NCBI RefSeq assembly: GCF_015706575.1
Contig: NW_024037070.1
Coordinates: 8,215,598-8,279,597 of the forward strand
DNA from: Patiria miniata
Lineage: Eukaryota; Echinodermata; Asteroidea; Valvatida; Asterinidae
Reading direction: 5' to 3'
Length of the DNA stretch: 64,000 nt
The translations under genes were made by a program, and so were the position numbers. Below the pieces are notes generated by a model. That model made no database searches, was not told the origin of the DNA, and worked only from the letters and a program-made list of their open reading frames with translations. Below, one piece after another: positions 10,766 to 22,801 of the stretch. The first letter of the stretch is position 1; the number at the start of each line of letters is the position of its first letter.

Positions 10766-13411
10766 AAAACCTTAGGAAAACACTTGTCAATTTTGACTCT
10801 AAAATACGCTTCTCACAAAATTGTGATAGTTGGAACGATCATTTTAAAGTAGAACATTATGTAACTGTTCACACAACAAAATCTTGAAAATTTGCGGGTT
10901 TTATGTTATATTATTTCTCGCGAAGGAATTTTGATGCTCAAAATGTTAGTCGTCAAATAAAAAAAACCGAGTCGTTGGGCCAAAAAAAAAGTCTCCAGTT
11001 TCTGGTATGGAGCTTGCCCAAAAAGTGGTGCGGCGACGCGGCTTTTTTTTTTTTTTTACCTGATTGTTTTGCTTCAAATGTCGGCTGACTGCAAATGGTA
11101 CCCGACAAAACTTAGTGCAAATATATGGGAGTCTAGAGAGGCCACATAAAGCTTATTCTCGACCATAACCCAATCTAACAACACGTTAAAATTGTGCATC
11201 AGCAGGATTCCAGTCAAACCAGTGAGTTTGGCTTTTTCATTTTGCCGACGCGCATGGCAACGGCGACGCGCGCGCATACCAGAAACCGGAGACTTTTTTT
11301 TTGGCCTTGTCTGCAGTATACGAGTAACATTTGCGCGGTAAATTATGACATGATGTGGATTTCCTGCAATCCAGATCTTCGAAATGCGTTCAGTAAACAA
11401 CAACAAAAAGTTTTGGCGATATTATGATGAATGTGAACTTTAAGCTCTTACATCTGTGAACAGAGCAAAACTGGACACGGTTTTCTTGTCATCTTGTCGA
11501 TAAACTTCATTTTTGCTATAATCGTGAAGAATTCTGATGGATTACATGTATATAAGGTGTTTGCATATTTACGCAAAAGAGATATTGGCGAGAAATATTT
11601 ACTTTCTTCATTTACCTTTGATGTCTTAAGTGATTTAATTACATATACTATTTGCACAGTGTCTTTTTATTCACCCATTTTTAAAAACTATTATGTGTCG
11701 GGTGACTGCACAGAATAAAGATTTTTATTGCAGTAGTTTAGCTTTTAATTGTGATTTCTCTGTACCGACATTGATACCGATGATAGACTGTGAAATTTAA
11801 GCAATTCTGTAAATTTACGTTTTAGTTTTAATAAAATCAGGGAACATTTTTCACTGATAAATAATGTTTATTCGAAGTAAACCCCAGAAAAAAAAAAAAA
11901 AAAAAAGAGCCTTAGTTTGAATACTCTTTCACGGCAAATATTATCAATGTGCATTACACAGCACATGCATCTACATGTATACACAGGTGTGGTCGATTAT
12001 TGATGTCCGTTTGCTTAATATGTTTCTGGAAATATTTGTATCCTTTTGGCATTCCTGATATTCCCCCTTCCTCCCTAAATTCCAGACATCCATGGATATT
12101 GAAAAAAAAACCTCATATTTTTCCTTAAAACAATTTGCGATTTTGCCCAAGCAGAATTAATCCTGCTTGCAACGTTTTTTTCATATATTCCCACAAAAAA
12201 AGAACTGAAAAAGAATAGAAAAGTAGAGGTAGTAATTTCAATGAAAAGGTCATCGAGTGGGTCTATTATCGTCGTTTTCAGTCACTCATTAATCTTTCAA
12301 ACTATTAGGTCATTTGTAAATAGCTGTTGTTTTGATGTGTTATTTAGTTATGTTTCCTTGGCAGCAATAAGGGAGAAATCTAAATCACAAATAATCTTAA
12401 ATTTTAATATGGTTGAGATTTTAAATAACTTGTCAGCTGTTAGAAACATACACGCAGCTTAACATGTGCAAATTGTGTAATCTGATGTAAATATGGGGAA
12501 CTTAGAATTTTGTTCCAGTCAGAAGAACAATGAATGGGAGGTTTGCGGTAACATCGTGTGATTGACATCTCTTAGCGAGTTGTGTGGTTCTGAGAAGAAC
12601 CAGTTTCTCTTTGAAAATCTGACTGGAGTTGCAAATAGACATAAATATTATATATTACCATTTAAATGAAACTATTCCACTGTACTCCTTGTTTATTTCT
12701 CAAAGGAATTTTCTCTTAGAAAATCAAGGCTTGTTGAACACTTATGATGCTCAGAATTGTATTAAGATCAAAACACAGGCTTTTTATTACTTTGCTTCCC
12801 AACTAAAATACTATATATTACAGAATCAGAAAATGTGTGAGGAAAAAAGTGATTAACCAATAATTAATTAAACAAAGACTTGCAGCAGTTGGGAAGTATT
12901 TGTAAGCTGACGTATTTCAAAATAGTTTCTGCTTATACAAAGAAAGACTTGAGTTGAAAACTTTAAAGTGTCATATTTTATCAACACTTACATGACATTT
13001 ATTGTCGAAGTTTTTTTTTTGTATTAATGACAGCATTTATCCTAATCAACAAGACGAAGTGTCTAAAAGAACATACTTCAATGCTAAACAATTCAGGAAA
13101 ACAAATTGTCTTACCTTAATAATATATTGTGACAATTTTACATTCCATAAAAAAAAATTCAGATTTTACAATTTCTCCTTTACATTAGATATAATAAAAA
13201 ATATATAAAATTTACAAATGTCATCTTCATTTGATCCTGTATTTGGCTGATCTTTCATTATTTTTGTCCTGGGTTCAAGATTCACAGCAGTCTGTTTGGC
13301 ATAGTGGAACTATCGTTGCCTGAACATGGGTGCAGAAAGAAAAATCACAGCCAGGTCATACCTCACGTTTGGCTTTATGGTAAACCCCTGGATGGTTTAC
13401 CAGGAGCCTGA
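10766..13411. other. AT-rich gene-free stretch with one inverted-repeat element
   Basis: Apart from the element at 10978-11306 and A/T homopolymers, I see no gene, RNA or conserved motif. The last part (about 13200-13411) is probably the 3' untranslated region of the minus-strand DHRS4-like gene. Confidence 0.5.
10978..11306. mobile_element. MITE-like element, family 5 (GGCCAAAAAAAAAGTCTC termini)
   Basis: The left end GGCCAAAAAAAAAGTCTCC followed by a CAGTTTCTGGTATG run is mirrored by CATACCAGAAACCGGAGACT and T9GGCC at the right. The inverted repeats are about 30 bp. The interior includes GCGACGCGGC followed by a T run. A related copy with the same end and internal layout is at 27294-27674. 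Confidence 0.75.
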
Positions 13412-16400
13412 CTACAGTCGTGACTGCATGCCTCCGGTGATGAGGATGTTTTCTCCATTGATGTAAGAAGCATCGTCGGAGCAAAGGAACGCCACGGTTC
13501 CCGCACATTCCTCCGGCTCCCCAGCCCTTAGAAGAATCAGAGAGAAACTTTCAAGTAAAATTTTTTTTTTTAATTTGGACAGGTGAACCCCAACGTGTCT
13601 TTCATTAAAGTGGCAACTGCAGTTGGCTCTCGTTAATACAAACTCTTGTTACAACAAAATTCCGGTTATAGAGAACATAAGTCTCGGTCTTGACCATTCA
13701 TTTATGTGCACAATGAATGGGACCAGTGCTCCTCTTTAGTACAAAATTCTGATACGATAAACATTTTGGCTAGTTCTGGCTGATTGTGTAATAATTGGAG
13801 TTTACTGCATCACAACTCACTTTATTATGTTCATTATTGTTAATGAGCATACGGTCAATAAAAGAAACTGGCTGCTTATTTGGGCAATAAAATATTCCAG
13901 ATACCAGCTCAGCTCGGTGGGGAGTATACAGCTGGATGCTGCCATTTCTGTGCAAAGCAACTGAAATCAACCACAATATCATCTCTGCCCTCACAGGTAC
14001 CCAATTTACTCCTGGGTTGGGAGAAGCAATGAGTGACAAAGTGCCTTGCCCAAGGGCACACGCACCAAAACCCCAGGCTGGACTCGAACCCGCAACCTGC
14101 AGTATCACCCGCAGACCATGAATTCAATGCCCCAGACCACGAGGCCATGGCACTCGTGGCAAGTAGTGTGAACTCTCTTCAGACTACTGAAGGAGTTTGA
14201 AGTGTTAGACATATTAATAGAATTTTGATTGGATGAGGAGGAAGTGGGGGGGGGGTATGGACCAGAGCCTTCGGATGCTTACCGTTTGATTGAAGCAGTC
14301 ATCAAGGATTGCTTTAAGAAAGTCTCTTCACCCCACAACTAAGGTCACAGTAGAAAGAAAAAAAAAAGCTGAAAATTGAAACTGAAATGACTTCATAATG
14401 AAGCTCTGTTAGAATTCAGTGACCACACTCAATTTTACACTAACAGTTCCTATGCTAAAGAGATTTGGGTCTCTAGCTTTGTTAGTGCTGCAACTGAACT
14501 GCCCCCGAACCAAAATAAAATTTGCCGAACACAGCACTCTGAAGGGAACTAAAACCGACTGAATTGTTCAGCTTGAATGTTTGGAAACACAATTTTTAGT
14601 GCCGCATATTTTAAATAGTGCAATCAAAATATTCATATTTGCACAATAAAATTACTAAATTTTACTTTGTAATTAAAATTAAAGAATATTTTAGGCTGAC
14701 AGTACTGAATTGAAACAGGCATGCAACTGGGAATTTCGAGGTAAAAAAACGAGGAAACTCCAAACACACAAGACCCTGTGCATTTGTTTTTCAATTTGTA
14801 ATGGCATTCATGAGAAGTAAAAAACGAGGAAATCAGCCGGATCTGAGGAAAAGTTGCATGCCTGCTGAAAGTAAATTTTTGTAGGCTTACATGTACGTGA
14901 AGTCATGGAGGAAATGAGCGGATCTGAAGAATACAAGTACTGTAGATGCATGCCTGATACACATCTGCTTACATCCCTGATCGTTATAGCGCCCTCACTT
15001 GTTCAAGTATAAGACCTATTAGGACCAACAGTTGATTCTACTCACAGCTTCACTGAATTTTGTCTTGATGATGCCGGGAGCGATGCAGTTGACTCTGACT
15101 CCCATTGGGCCACACTCAGCAGCCAACGTCTTGGTCAATCCTAGGAGGGTAGTCTTGGAGACAGAGTAAGCCCCCAACACCTACCACAGGTGGACAACGT
15201 GACAATATTAGGACAGAAGATGAAATAGCATACACTCTCTACATACATGAAAAGAGTGCATCAGTAACCCAGTCAGCTAGGATGAGTGAGAATAAAGGCC
15301 GGTTTCATGCGAATGCGATGAGAATTTGACGTCACGAAACATTCGCTGTGAAATTCGCCAGAGTTGCAATGTGTTTAACTTTTGCAAATTTGCAGCACGA
15401 AAACTTGCCCTGGTGCCACAATTCGAGTTCGCATTCACTTTTGCGCCGAGTATAAACCTGCCTTAATTAGCACTATTTAATGAAGAAAATCCAGCGACAA
15501 TTTTTTTTCTCAAACAACAATTCTCGGTTCTCCAGTTACAGGGTTACTGCACCTTTTCAAAGTACAAACATTTCCTAGGTACAAACATTTCCACGACCAA
15601 ATTATGAAATTCCATCACCTAGTTCATCAAAAGGCAGATCAAAACTATAAAACTTGTTCCATGAAAGGTGCTAAAGAGAATCAGAAAAAAAACCCAACGC
15701 AACAATGTATTTTGAAATCAAAAGGCTTGCATCAGCGAAATTTGCCCTTTTTTTTTGCTCAGGTATAAGGTTTCAGATGCTAAATTATGAATATACAAAG
15801 TTTAAAATTGAAATTAAATTGGAAGCAAGACAAATTAAAATTTGTGAGGCATTCTTGCAAAATAAGACAGAACTGGTCAGAGGTCGAAATGAGGGTTTGC
15901 TTGTACAATGTATTAGGAAAGACAATTTACAATTCTCCTTACAATCTTGTTTCTTGCACTTCGATCGGACATTCCGTTGACAAGTTATGGCTGTTTAATT
16001 TTCACATTTTTTGACATGTCGAAAAGAGTAAAATACTGAGGAAAAAAAGGCTTTTAAAGTTTTGAGTTTTGTATACGTGAAAACAAAAGATGCCAAAACA
16101 CTCTTATTCTACAATTTTTATACTACATGTGTATTTCTTTAAAATATGTGTAGTACACATATCATTCAAAGCTTAAATATCAATCAATCTAAAAAATCAG
16201 AAAAAAATTCATCCCCATTCTTTTTCTTTTTTTCATTTCTCTCCACTATGGCCTGTGCCATTGTTCCGTCTCGTTTTGCTAGAATGCCTCAGATTTTTCG
16301 ACTTACATTAAAGGGACTGAATCCACTAATGGATGACACAATAACAATAGAAGCACCTCTGAAACAAAGAAATGGTACATATTGTTAACCAACATCGTAT

Positions 16401-19400
16401 AGACTCTATGAATGCACAGTACATGGTGTTTTAAAAGGGCCCATGCAATTTACATTTTTTTACTACAGTCCTTGGAAATGCACCTTTATGTCCCATTAAC
16501 CCCATTTTCAATTTTCGTTTTGCCATTTTCATGGTTATTTTGGTCCTTTTTGGTAAGGCAGAAAACTCAATGCTACAGCTAGTTCAGCACCAAACGTAGC
16601 CAGAATTTTTGATATTTTGCTGTCGTAAATTTTCTTTGCTTTGGTGATTTCTTGTTGGGTCAGTACATGTCAGTACATGTAGCAGTAAGCCAATGAGCAA
16701 ACTTTTCTCATAAATTTTTCAATAAGCAAAATTTGGGGTTCACAATTTTAACAGAAAACCCCTAACCTAAACAGTGTCTTCCTGAAATGACATCTTAACA
16801 GTGACATCATTTGTCCAGAAAAACATGGGAATTTTTTTTAAAAATGTTTAAAGGGAATATACATCATTTGCTTTTGCTGTAATTTTCAGAAATGGATGGA
16901 ATTGGGGGGTTGGAAATATATAGCAAATATAGTTACACTGACTTTTTTGAGGTTTTGGGTTCGAAAATGCTATAAAAACCAAGAAAAACGATCATTTTCC
17001 TGTAGTCTGGTTCCCTGACTCAATATAAGAAGAAACAGAGCAGTTTACATACATTGGGGAATTGTAAGGTAAGGTCAGGGAACCAGTCTAGCTGGCTCGT
17101 ACCCGTTCATAGGTTTGTAATCGATTGCAAACAAGTGCGATGGTCAATTGGGGCCAGTATTTGAAAAAAGCCAGTTGTTTCCAACGCTGATCGGCCGATC
17201 AGCGTTGGAAATTGATACAAAAATACCACTTTTCTTGAAAATGACAGTATACCAGGTGCCATGATTTTACAGGACGCTTTACACTGTCATTCACTAATAG
17301 TCCAGCAAGGTATTTCAAAATGATTTGGTAGTTTTATTTTTTGATGTTTGCAAATGTTGTATTTTCCCTTTAAGGAAGTGCACTTTTCACTTCAATTAAC
17401 CAGAAAGGGATGTCGCATATTTTTCATACATTAAAGAGGAGCTTACTTTCTGGTCTTCATATGCGGAACACACTCCTTTATGAGAAGGAACGTGGCTTTA
17501 ACATTGACATCGAAAATCTGCAAAGGAAAAGGGCAAAATTCCACAATTCAGTCAAAAAGGGAATTATTCCAGTTTACTGCCATTTTATACAACTGACAAG
17601 GTACAATAACTAGCATTAGGTATACAATTAAAAAAAAAAACATGAACCAAATTCTCCAAAAGGGAAAAAGAGTAGCTACAGTTTTTTTGTCATTTTCATA
17701 CAACGACTTTCTTATGTTTCCACTGATTTGTTTTGTGTTGTGAAAAAACTTTAGCGTATTACCAAAAAAAGAGAACATTTTTAGATTCAAACATCAATTT
17801 TTTCAAGAAATATGTATTTAGTAAGCATATTTTAAATACCAAAAATAAAAAAAAACAATATGACATCTCACCTTATCCCACTGGTCTTCTGTCGTCTGAA
17901 AAGCAAAAAAAAAGATTGACAAAGTAGTGTAGAATGCCAAGAGAGAAAAAGATTAGGTTCTAAGATCTGAAGTTTTCCAAGAAAATAAAACTTTAAATAC
18001 TGTGCTTCTGAAAAGTTGTGTGCAAGCTCCCACTGTTAAACGAATATTCCCACAGTGAACAATATACGCAACAATGAAGGATTATTAAGACATACAGGAA
18101 AAGAAAAGAAATATCAGAAAATTAAGTACTGGTACAATTAAGTACACGACAAAGAAGCACCTGACTTGGGCAACATTTTTATAATAATTTGGTGCTTATA
18201 TAGCAGTTTGTACCAAAGGTCTCAAAATGTTCACAATTATTACCCCTGTTCATCAGGCCACGAGACCAGCATTTGCAACAGCTCGAGATCAGTGCATTCT
18301 GGTCTCTACCTTCACAGGTACCCATTTATACTCCTGGGTGGAGAGAGGCAATTGTAGTAAAATGTCTTGCCCAAGAACAAAAGCACCTTGTTCGCTGTCA
18401 GGGTTCGAACCCGCGTACCATGGCATGTGAGTCGAACATCAAAACCACTGGACCACAGCGCTCAACGAGAAAATATTTTAGCCATGAAAAAATAAGCTTT
18501 TGGTAATCTCATTTTCGGGGTCACAATTTAACTCAACTCACGTTAACTCAGCTTTTCCAACTCTTTACTGAGCTCTAATCAAGCAGCCAATTTTAAATTT
18601 AATCAAATTTAGAAAATTTACATGCTTAGCAAAACATACAGAGAACCAGTCAAAAGCAACACATAACATATGGCCCTTTGCCTGGTAACCTACTCTCATG
18701 GAGCGAAATGTGTTTACGCTTAACAAATGTGTCCTCACCTCAAGAAACGGTCCCATGGCAGGATTCACTGCAGCGTTTGACACCAGGATATCTATACCTC
18801 CGTGCTTAGCTACAGTCTTAAAAAGAAAATTCACCACATAGAAAAGAAAATCAAAATCTTCAAAATATTTATACAGGCAAAAAGTTCTTCCAGGTTTTCC
18901 AAACAAGGTTTAACAAAAAATTACCAATAACAATCGTAATTTTTATGGACCCAAATTTTGACTCAACATATGCTGCATAACAAGCAGCAGCAACTTTCAA
19001 ACGATCAGTATAAAATCAGTAGTTTCAATTGACTTAAAACTTTATAGCTTCACAGTGGATTTCACAAAACGTAGCAAAGCTGCGCAACATTTTGCGTAGA
19101 TTTTTAAAACTATTCTTTTCCCCTACCCTATAAAAAACAGTGCACCACTCTGTGAAATTGTGTGCCACATCATGAGTTTGATTTTTCCCGCCTTAGCAGA
19201 AAAGTTCCCCCACCTTAAATTTGTCATAAACACTGTTTTAACTTTCCCCTACCCTGAATGAAAATTCTAGCGACACTTCTAATTACCATTACTTAAACAA
19301 TGGATGTTTGTGAAAAAATTCACTTTATTCATAATAAAACAGTCATTGACTAAGACCCACCAACTACATTATTATGAAAACAGATTTCTTTTGTCATGGT

Positions 19401-22160
19401 GGAATCACACAGAGTTGCGTACAACTCCAGGAACTTTCTCCTCAACACATTCGCAAATTCCTCAACACTCAGTTTTTACGATAAGGAAACTCAATTTGAA
19501 ATTGAACCAATTTTTTCTTTTACCTCACTGATGAGTTTTGTGCGATGTTCAGCTTTTCCCACGTGGCACACCATACCACTCACGCTCAGGTTAGCATCTC
19601 GTAACTCCTTGAGGGCTTTGTCGACATTGGCCTGCTTACGACTGCTAATCACCACATGAGCACCTTCATTGCCGAGTCTTTTGGCAATTGCAAAGCCAAT
19701 TCTATAAATAAAAAAATTAAAAAATAATTAAATAAATTAAAATTAATTGGATGTTGTTAATGGTCTAGTTGTCGTTATTATTATTATTTTTTGTTTCTTC
19801 TTCATTTTATTGGTCGATTTGCATTAAACTCCCATTTAAAAGTTATAAATTAAAGACCACATAACTAATATGACTACCACGATAGGGTTGAAGCATCAAT
19901 GAATTAATTTCTGTATTTCAAATTCACACACCAAGTTGATGGTTTACAAACAGGATTTGTTCAGTATTTTCTAGTCAGAATTATTATCTTAAGATAAGAG
20001 CTTTGTTATTATTGTTTATTTCTGGTAATGAAACCAAGGATTCCTCAAAAGCACCCTAAGCACTATAGCTCGCAAGCCTGAAGAAACCTGTAGAGAGGAG
20101 ACAATGTGAAGACATTACAGTTTTAGAGCTGGGAGGAAAACCCAAGAAGAATATTCTGTGAAAAACCCTTAGAATCAGGTAGGGACTGAAAACCCAATCC
20201 ACACGCTGGCCCAGGCGGGATTCGAACCCGGGATTCGAACCCGGGTCACAGCAGTGGGAGGCGAGAAAAGTACCGCTACACCAACCTGACTCCTCCAACT
20301 TTGTGTCTTCTCTCTTTTAGTCTTTTATTGTGACGTTAAATCCATGTGTCACTCTCCACAATGAAAAGTGAGATTGCAAACTACAAGCACAATCAGGTGA
20401 TGCACATGCACAAGTACTCATTTTACTGCATCTTTTTCCTCCAACTTCCCGCTATTGTTACTAGATTCCCCTCCCTCCCAACCACTAATCTTCTGTCAGG
20501 CCCCACCCTCCTTTATCTAACTTTGACTGTCTCTTCCTCTTTGTGTCCAAAAACCCTCTACATCTGGGCATCTTTCTCAACTTGACACGCTTGACTAAAC
20601 TTGCATCAATATTAACCATGCATCCTACATTGTAATGACTGTCAGCAGAGGTTTTTTTCCTGATTATTTAGGATGCAAATAGACTGTGGATATCATTAGA
20701 ACTGTATCCGTCTGTACAGCAACAGGTTTGAAGTTTGCCAGAAGTTAAATTTGTGATCAAGTTTGAGGGACGTGTATCTCCAAAACTGTTGAGAAGATGT
20801 CTTCAACTGGTAAGATTTTACTTTTAGTTCCACTGAAGAACATCAACAAAAAGTAAGGATGTGAGGTTTACACGTTTCAATGTTTTAAAAAAAAATTCTA
20901 AATCTATTTACACATTTTCCAAAACATTCAAACAAAACCTGTCTTATACAAAAGGGACATATATTCATGGATCTTCCCTTTTGAGTTAAAGCTGCTACAA
21001 AACTGGTAACCCGCCATTGTGCATGCAACTGCAAGCAAAGCCCTTTTATGTTCACCAGTGTAGTTAGTACTCATTAGAAAAATTATAGATAAATTATAGA
21101 AAAATTTAGGAAAGAATGCATTTAAGCTAGATGCCACTTCAGCAGTAGTGTACAAACTCTATGGAGAGTCAAGAACATTTTCCTAAGGCAGTGTATATTT
21201 TGCCGGAGACGGCAAACCTTTAGTAAACGTTAGTTTGCCGGATATGCACTGAACATGCGCAGTTACTGTTTTTTTTGTATTTAAACATTTTCCAGTGACA
21301 AGTTTTAGTCTTGCTCCATGCCAAAATTATCGTTGTTACCTCGTATTCACAAGATGGGATGCAGACCATTTTATAATTTCGGACTTTATTTCCCTTTTAA
21401 AAAAAATCCTCCAGAGCCACAAATCTGAAAAAGAAAATGTAATAATCTGCAATAAAATGTTTGAGACATGTTAAAATAATAAAAGAAGAATATTCTTATT
21501 TATTTGGGGATGGGAAAAAATAACTTAAAAATGTGGCAGTGATCGGGATCGAACCCGGGTCATCCCACTCACTAGAGCTATTGCTTAACCACTACACCAA
21601 ACGTGCTTCAAAATTTTTGGTGGGAATTTAATACATCTTATAATTCAGCCCTATCTTAAAGAGTACAGCGCCCTCTGTTGATATGGATTGCCGCTGGCAA
21701 ACCTTTAGTAAACGTTAGTTTGCCGTCATTACCTCCGGCAAAATATCCACTATCTTAATAATACCAAAATTCAATATTTGGGTGGTTGGGTTTTTTTTGG
21801 GGGGGGGGGGGTGGGAGGGGTTGGCATCTCAAATTTTATTTGGAATTAATTGGAAACACAGCAGAGGCAAATTCAAACTTAATTCCACCGTTTTTGCACT
21901 CACCATTTGGTTCCTCCTCGACCATGAACTTATCGGTTAATCAGAAACAGGCCCGCATTACCAGGGCCGGCTGTTCACTCATTTACTTACCCCTCGGAAG
22001 ATGCCGTTACAACGGCAACTTTTCCAACCAATCTTTTGCAAGCAACAGCACTCGCCATGCTTCTGACTAAACTATGCTGCCGATTGTGACCGCCTGCAGT
22101 GACTTTTCTCACAAATGTGGAACCTAGAAACGCCCGTAAATGGTTCGACAGGAGACTCAT
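13412..22160 (-). CDS. DHRS4: DHRS4-like peroxisomal/mitochondrial NADP(H)-dependent carbonyl reductase (SDR family)
   Basis: Nine exons join in phase into 292 codons: 22160-21991, 19701-19524, 18816-18739, 17895-17872, 17517-17447, 16358-16307, 15180-15046, 14338-14283 and 13526-13412. It is a classical short-chain dehydrogenase/reductase, and DHRS4 reduces retinal and other carbonyls with NADPH. Visible are the cofactor loop TASSEGIG (52-59), SRK after strand 2 as expected for NADPH preference, SNAAVNP (129-135) and the catalytic tetrad N155, S183, Y196, K200 (YSVSK). The protein ends in SRL, a type 1 peroxisomal signal typical of DHRS4. The first 34 residues are basic and hydroxylated with few acids, and a second Met (MASAVAC, residue 35) sits where vertebrate DHRS4 cores begin. 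Dual mitochondrial/peroxisomal targeting is therefore possible. Exon 4 is only 24 bp. The gene is head-to-head with dNK-A, with 641 bp between start codons. Confidence 0.94.
13620..13782. mobile_element. MITE-like element, family 4 (CAGT...ACTG, pogo-like ends)
   Basis: The sequence starts CAGTTGGCTCTCGTTAATAC and ends TTCTGGCTG, with self-complementary arms and an internal TTATGTGCACAATGAATGGG segment. A second copy in opposite orientation lies at 24521-24707. CAGT ends with a CTCGTTATAAC-type arm resemble non-autonomous pogo/Tigger elements. That class assignment is inference. Confidence 0.65.
13880..14163 (-). mobile_element. tRNA-derived SINE, minus orientation, in a DHRS4 intron
   Basis: Read on the minus strand, the head has an A-box-like TGGCCTCGTGG and a B box GGTTCGAGTCC. 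A conserved body containing TTGCCCAAGG, CCCAGGAGT and GGGTACCTGTGAGGGCAGA follows. The same body is found at 18168-18465, 36515-36890 and (plus) 54893-55180, which identifies one dispersed SINE group. Confidence 0.75.
15295..15465. mobile_element. MITE-like element, family 2, diverged copy
   Basis: It begins AAGGCCGGTTTCATGCGAAT and ends GCCGAGTATAAACCTGCCTT, with the GACGTCACGAA and ATTCGCTGTGAAATTCGCC core shared with 8381-8562. It lies in the DHRS4 intron next to the catalytic-Tyr exon. Confidence 0.7.
16848..17373. mobile_element. Family 3 inverted-repeat element with internal 34-bp perfect palindrome
   Basis: The ends are TTAAAGGGAATATACA and, inverted, a TGTATTTTCCCTTTAA end. The ~525-bp body is non-coding and almost identical to 63264-63784. 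At 17178-17211 a perfect palindrome centres on CGATCGGCCGATCAG-type sequence. TTAA at both ends recalls the piggyBac target site, but the element carries no transposase. Confidence 0.8.
18168..18465 (-). mobile_element. tRNA-derived SINE, minus orientation, in a DHRS4 intron
   Basis: On the minus strand, GAGCGCTGTGGTCCAGTGG carries an A-box and GGTTCGAACCC a B box. The shared SINE body (TTGCCTCTCTCCACCCAGGA, GGGTACCTGTGAAGG) follows, and the far end is ATAATAATT-rich. Confidence 0.78.
20195..20290 (-). mobile_element. tRNA-like SINE head with duplicated B box
   Basis: The minus strand reads GTTGGTGTAGCGGTACTTTT (A-box TGGTGTAGCGG) and then GGTTCGAATCCCGGGTTCGA, that is, two adjacent copies of the B box created by a 14-bp duplication. 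It lacks a clean acceptor stem, so I call it a SINE or tRNA relic rather than a tRNA gene. Confidence 0.6.
21108..21186. mobile_element. Half copy of MITE family 1
   Basis: A TAGGAAAGAATGCATTTAAG end is followed by GCCACTTCAGCAGTAGTGTA and a CTCTATGGAGAGTCAAGAAC segment. This is the order seen in one half of the intact family-1 copies. Confidence 0.5.
21191..21749. mobile_element. Family 7 inverted-repeat element carrying a tRNA-like segment
   Basis: The ends ATATTTTGCCGGAG (left) and CTCCGGCAAAATAT (right) are exact inverse complements. Just inside both ends sits the same short palindromic block GGCAAACCTTTAGTAAACGT followed by TAGTTTGCC. Between them, at 21537-21610 on the minus strand, is a tRNA-like stretch with A box TGGTGTAGTGG and B box GGTTCGATCCC. 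It lies in DHRS4 intron 1. Confidence 0.72.
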
Positions 22161-22801
22161 TATTGCTTTCGATAAAGATCTGAGGTGATTATCTCCCCAA
22201 AACCAACAGTTTTCGTCAATCCAAAGTCCACTGGTGTTGAACTTTCCCGGTGTTTATTTTATACCCTTTATTTTACATTCGTTTATTTGTGCAAGGCCCC
22301 AAAAATGCACACATAACATAGAAGTCTTGTTCCCACCTTGCTTACGGTTATACGCGCACAGTAGTTTCGCGATAAGTCGGGTATCACTCTATTTGTCATG
22401 ACCTTTTAACCTTATCTGAAGCAAAACCACTTTTTACAAGGGGGTTCAAATACTATTGTGTTCAAACTTCCAGTCACTGAAAATATGTATAAAGATAAAT
22501 TTGGAAGATTTGGATGTCAAAACAGTTATCAAAATAATATGATCAAATAAAGGTATCTATAATATGAGTAGTATTTCGTGGTAATTTACATCTCATCAGA
22601 CAATTTTAAAACTGACCCCAAGATGTTTGGGTTGTTCGAATCTTCCAAATTGAGGAAGCGCGGGGTTTTCAACATCAACGCGCGAAACTGATTGTTTATC
22701 ATAAGAATTTAATATCATTCGTGTATCACACAGATAGATCTGTGATTTGATTTTACCTACAGTACTGGATATCTATTTGTTCCTATTTTCACGCAGTTCC
22801 A
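22161..22801. promoter_or_regulatory. Divergent promoter region between DHRS4 and dNK-A
   Basis: The two start codons face away from each other across 641 bp. At 22658-22676 is GCGCGGGGTTTTCAACATC, which recurs in variant form upstream of dNK-B and dNK-C. At 22680-22687 is GCGCGAAA, which reads TTTCGCGC on the other strand and fits the E2F consensus TTTSSCGC. No TATA box is evident near either start. The promoter function is inferred. Confidence 0.5.

Noticed and set aside
20195..20290. tRNA gene candidate on the minus strand
   Set aside because: The duplicated B box disrupts the T arm, and the ends do not form an acceptor stem.
21537..21610. tRNA gene candidate on the minus strand
   Set aside because: The A and B boxes are good, but I could not pair a 7-bp acceptor stem or a clean anticodon arm. 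It lies inside an inverted-repeat element.
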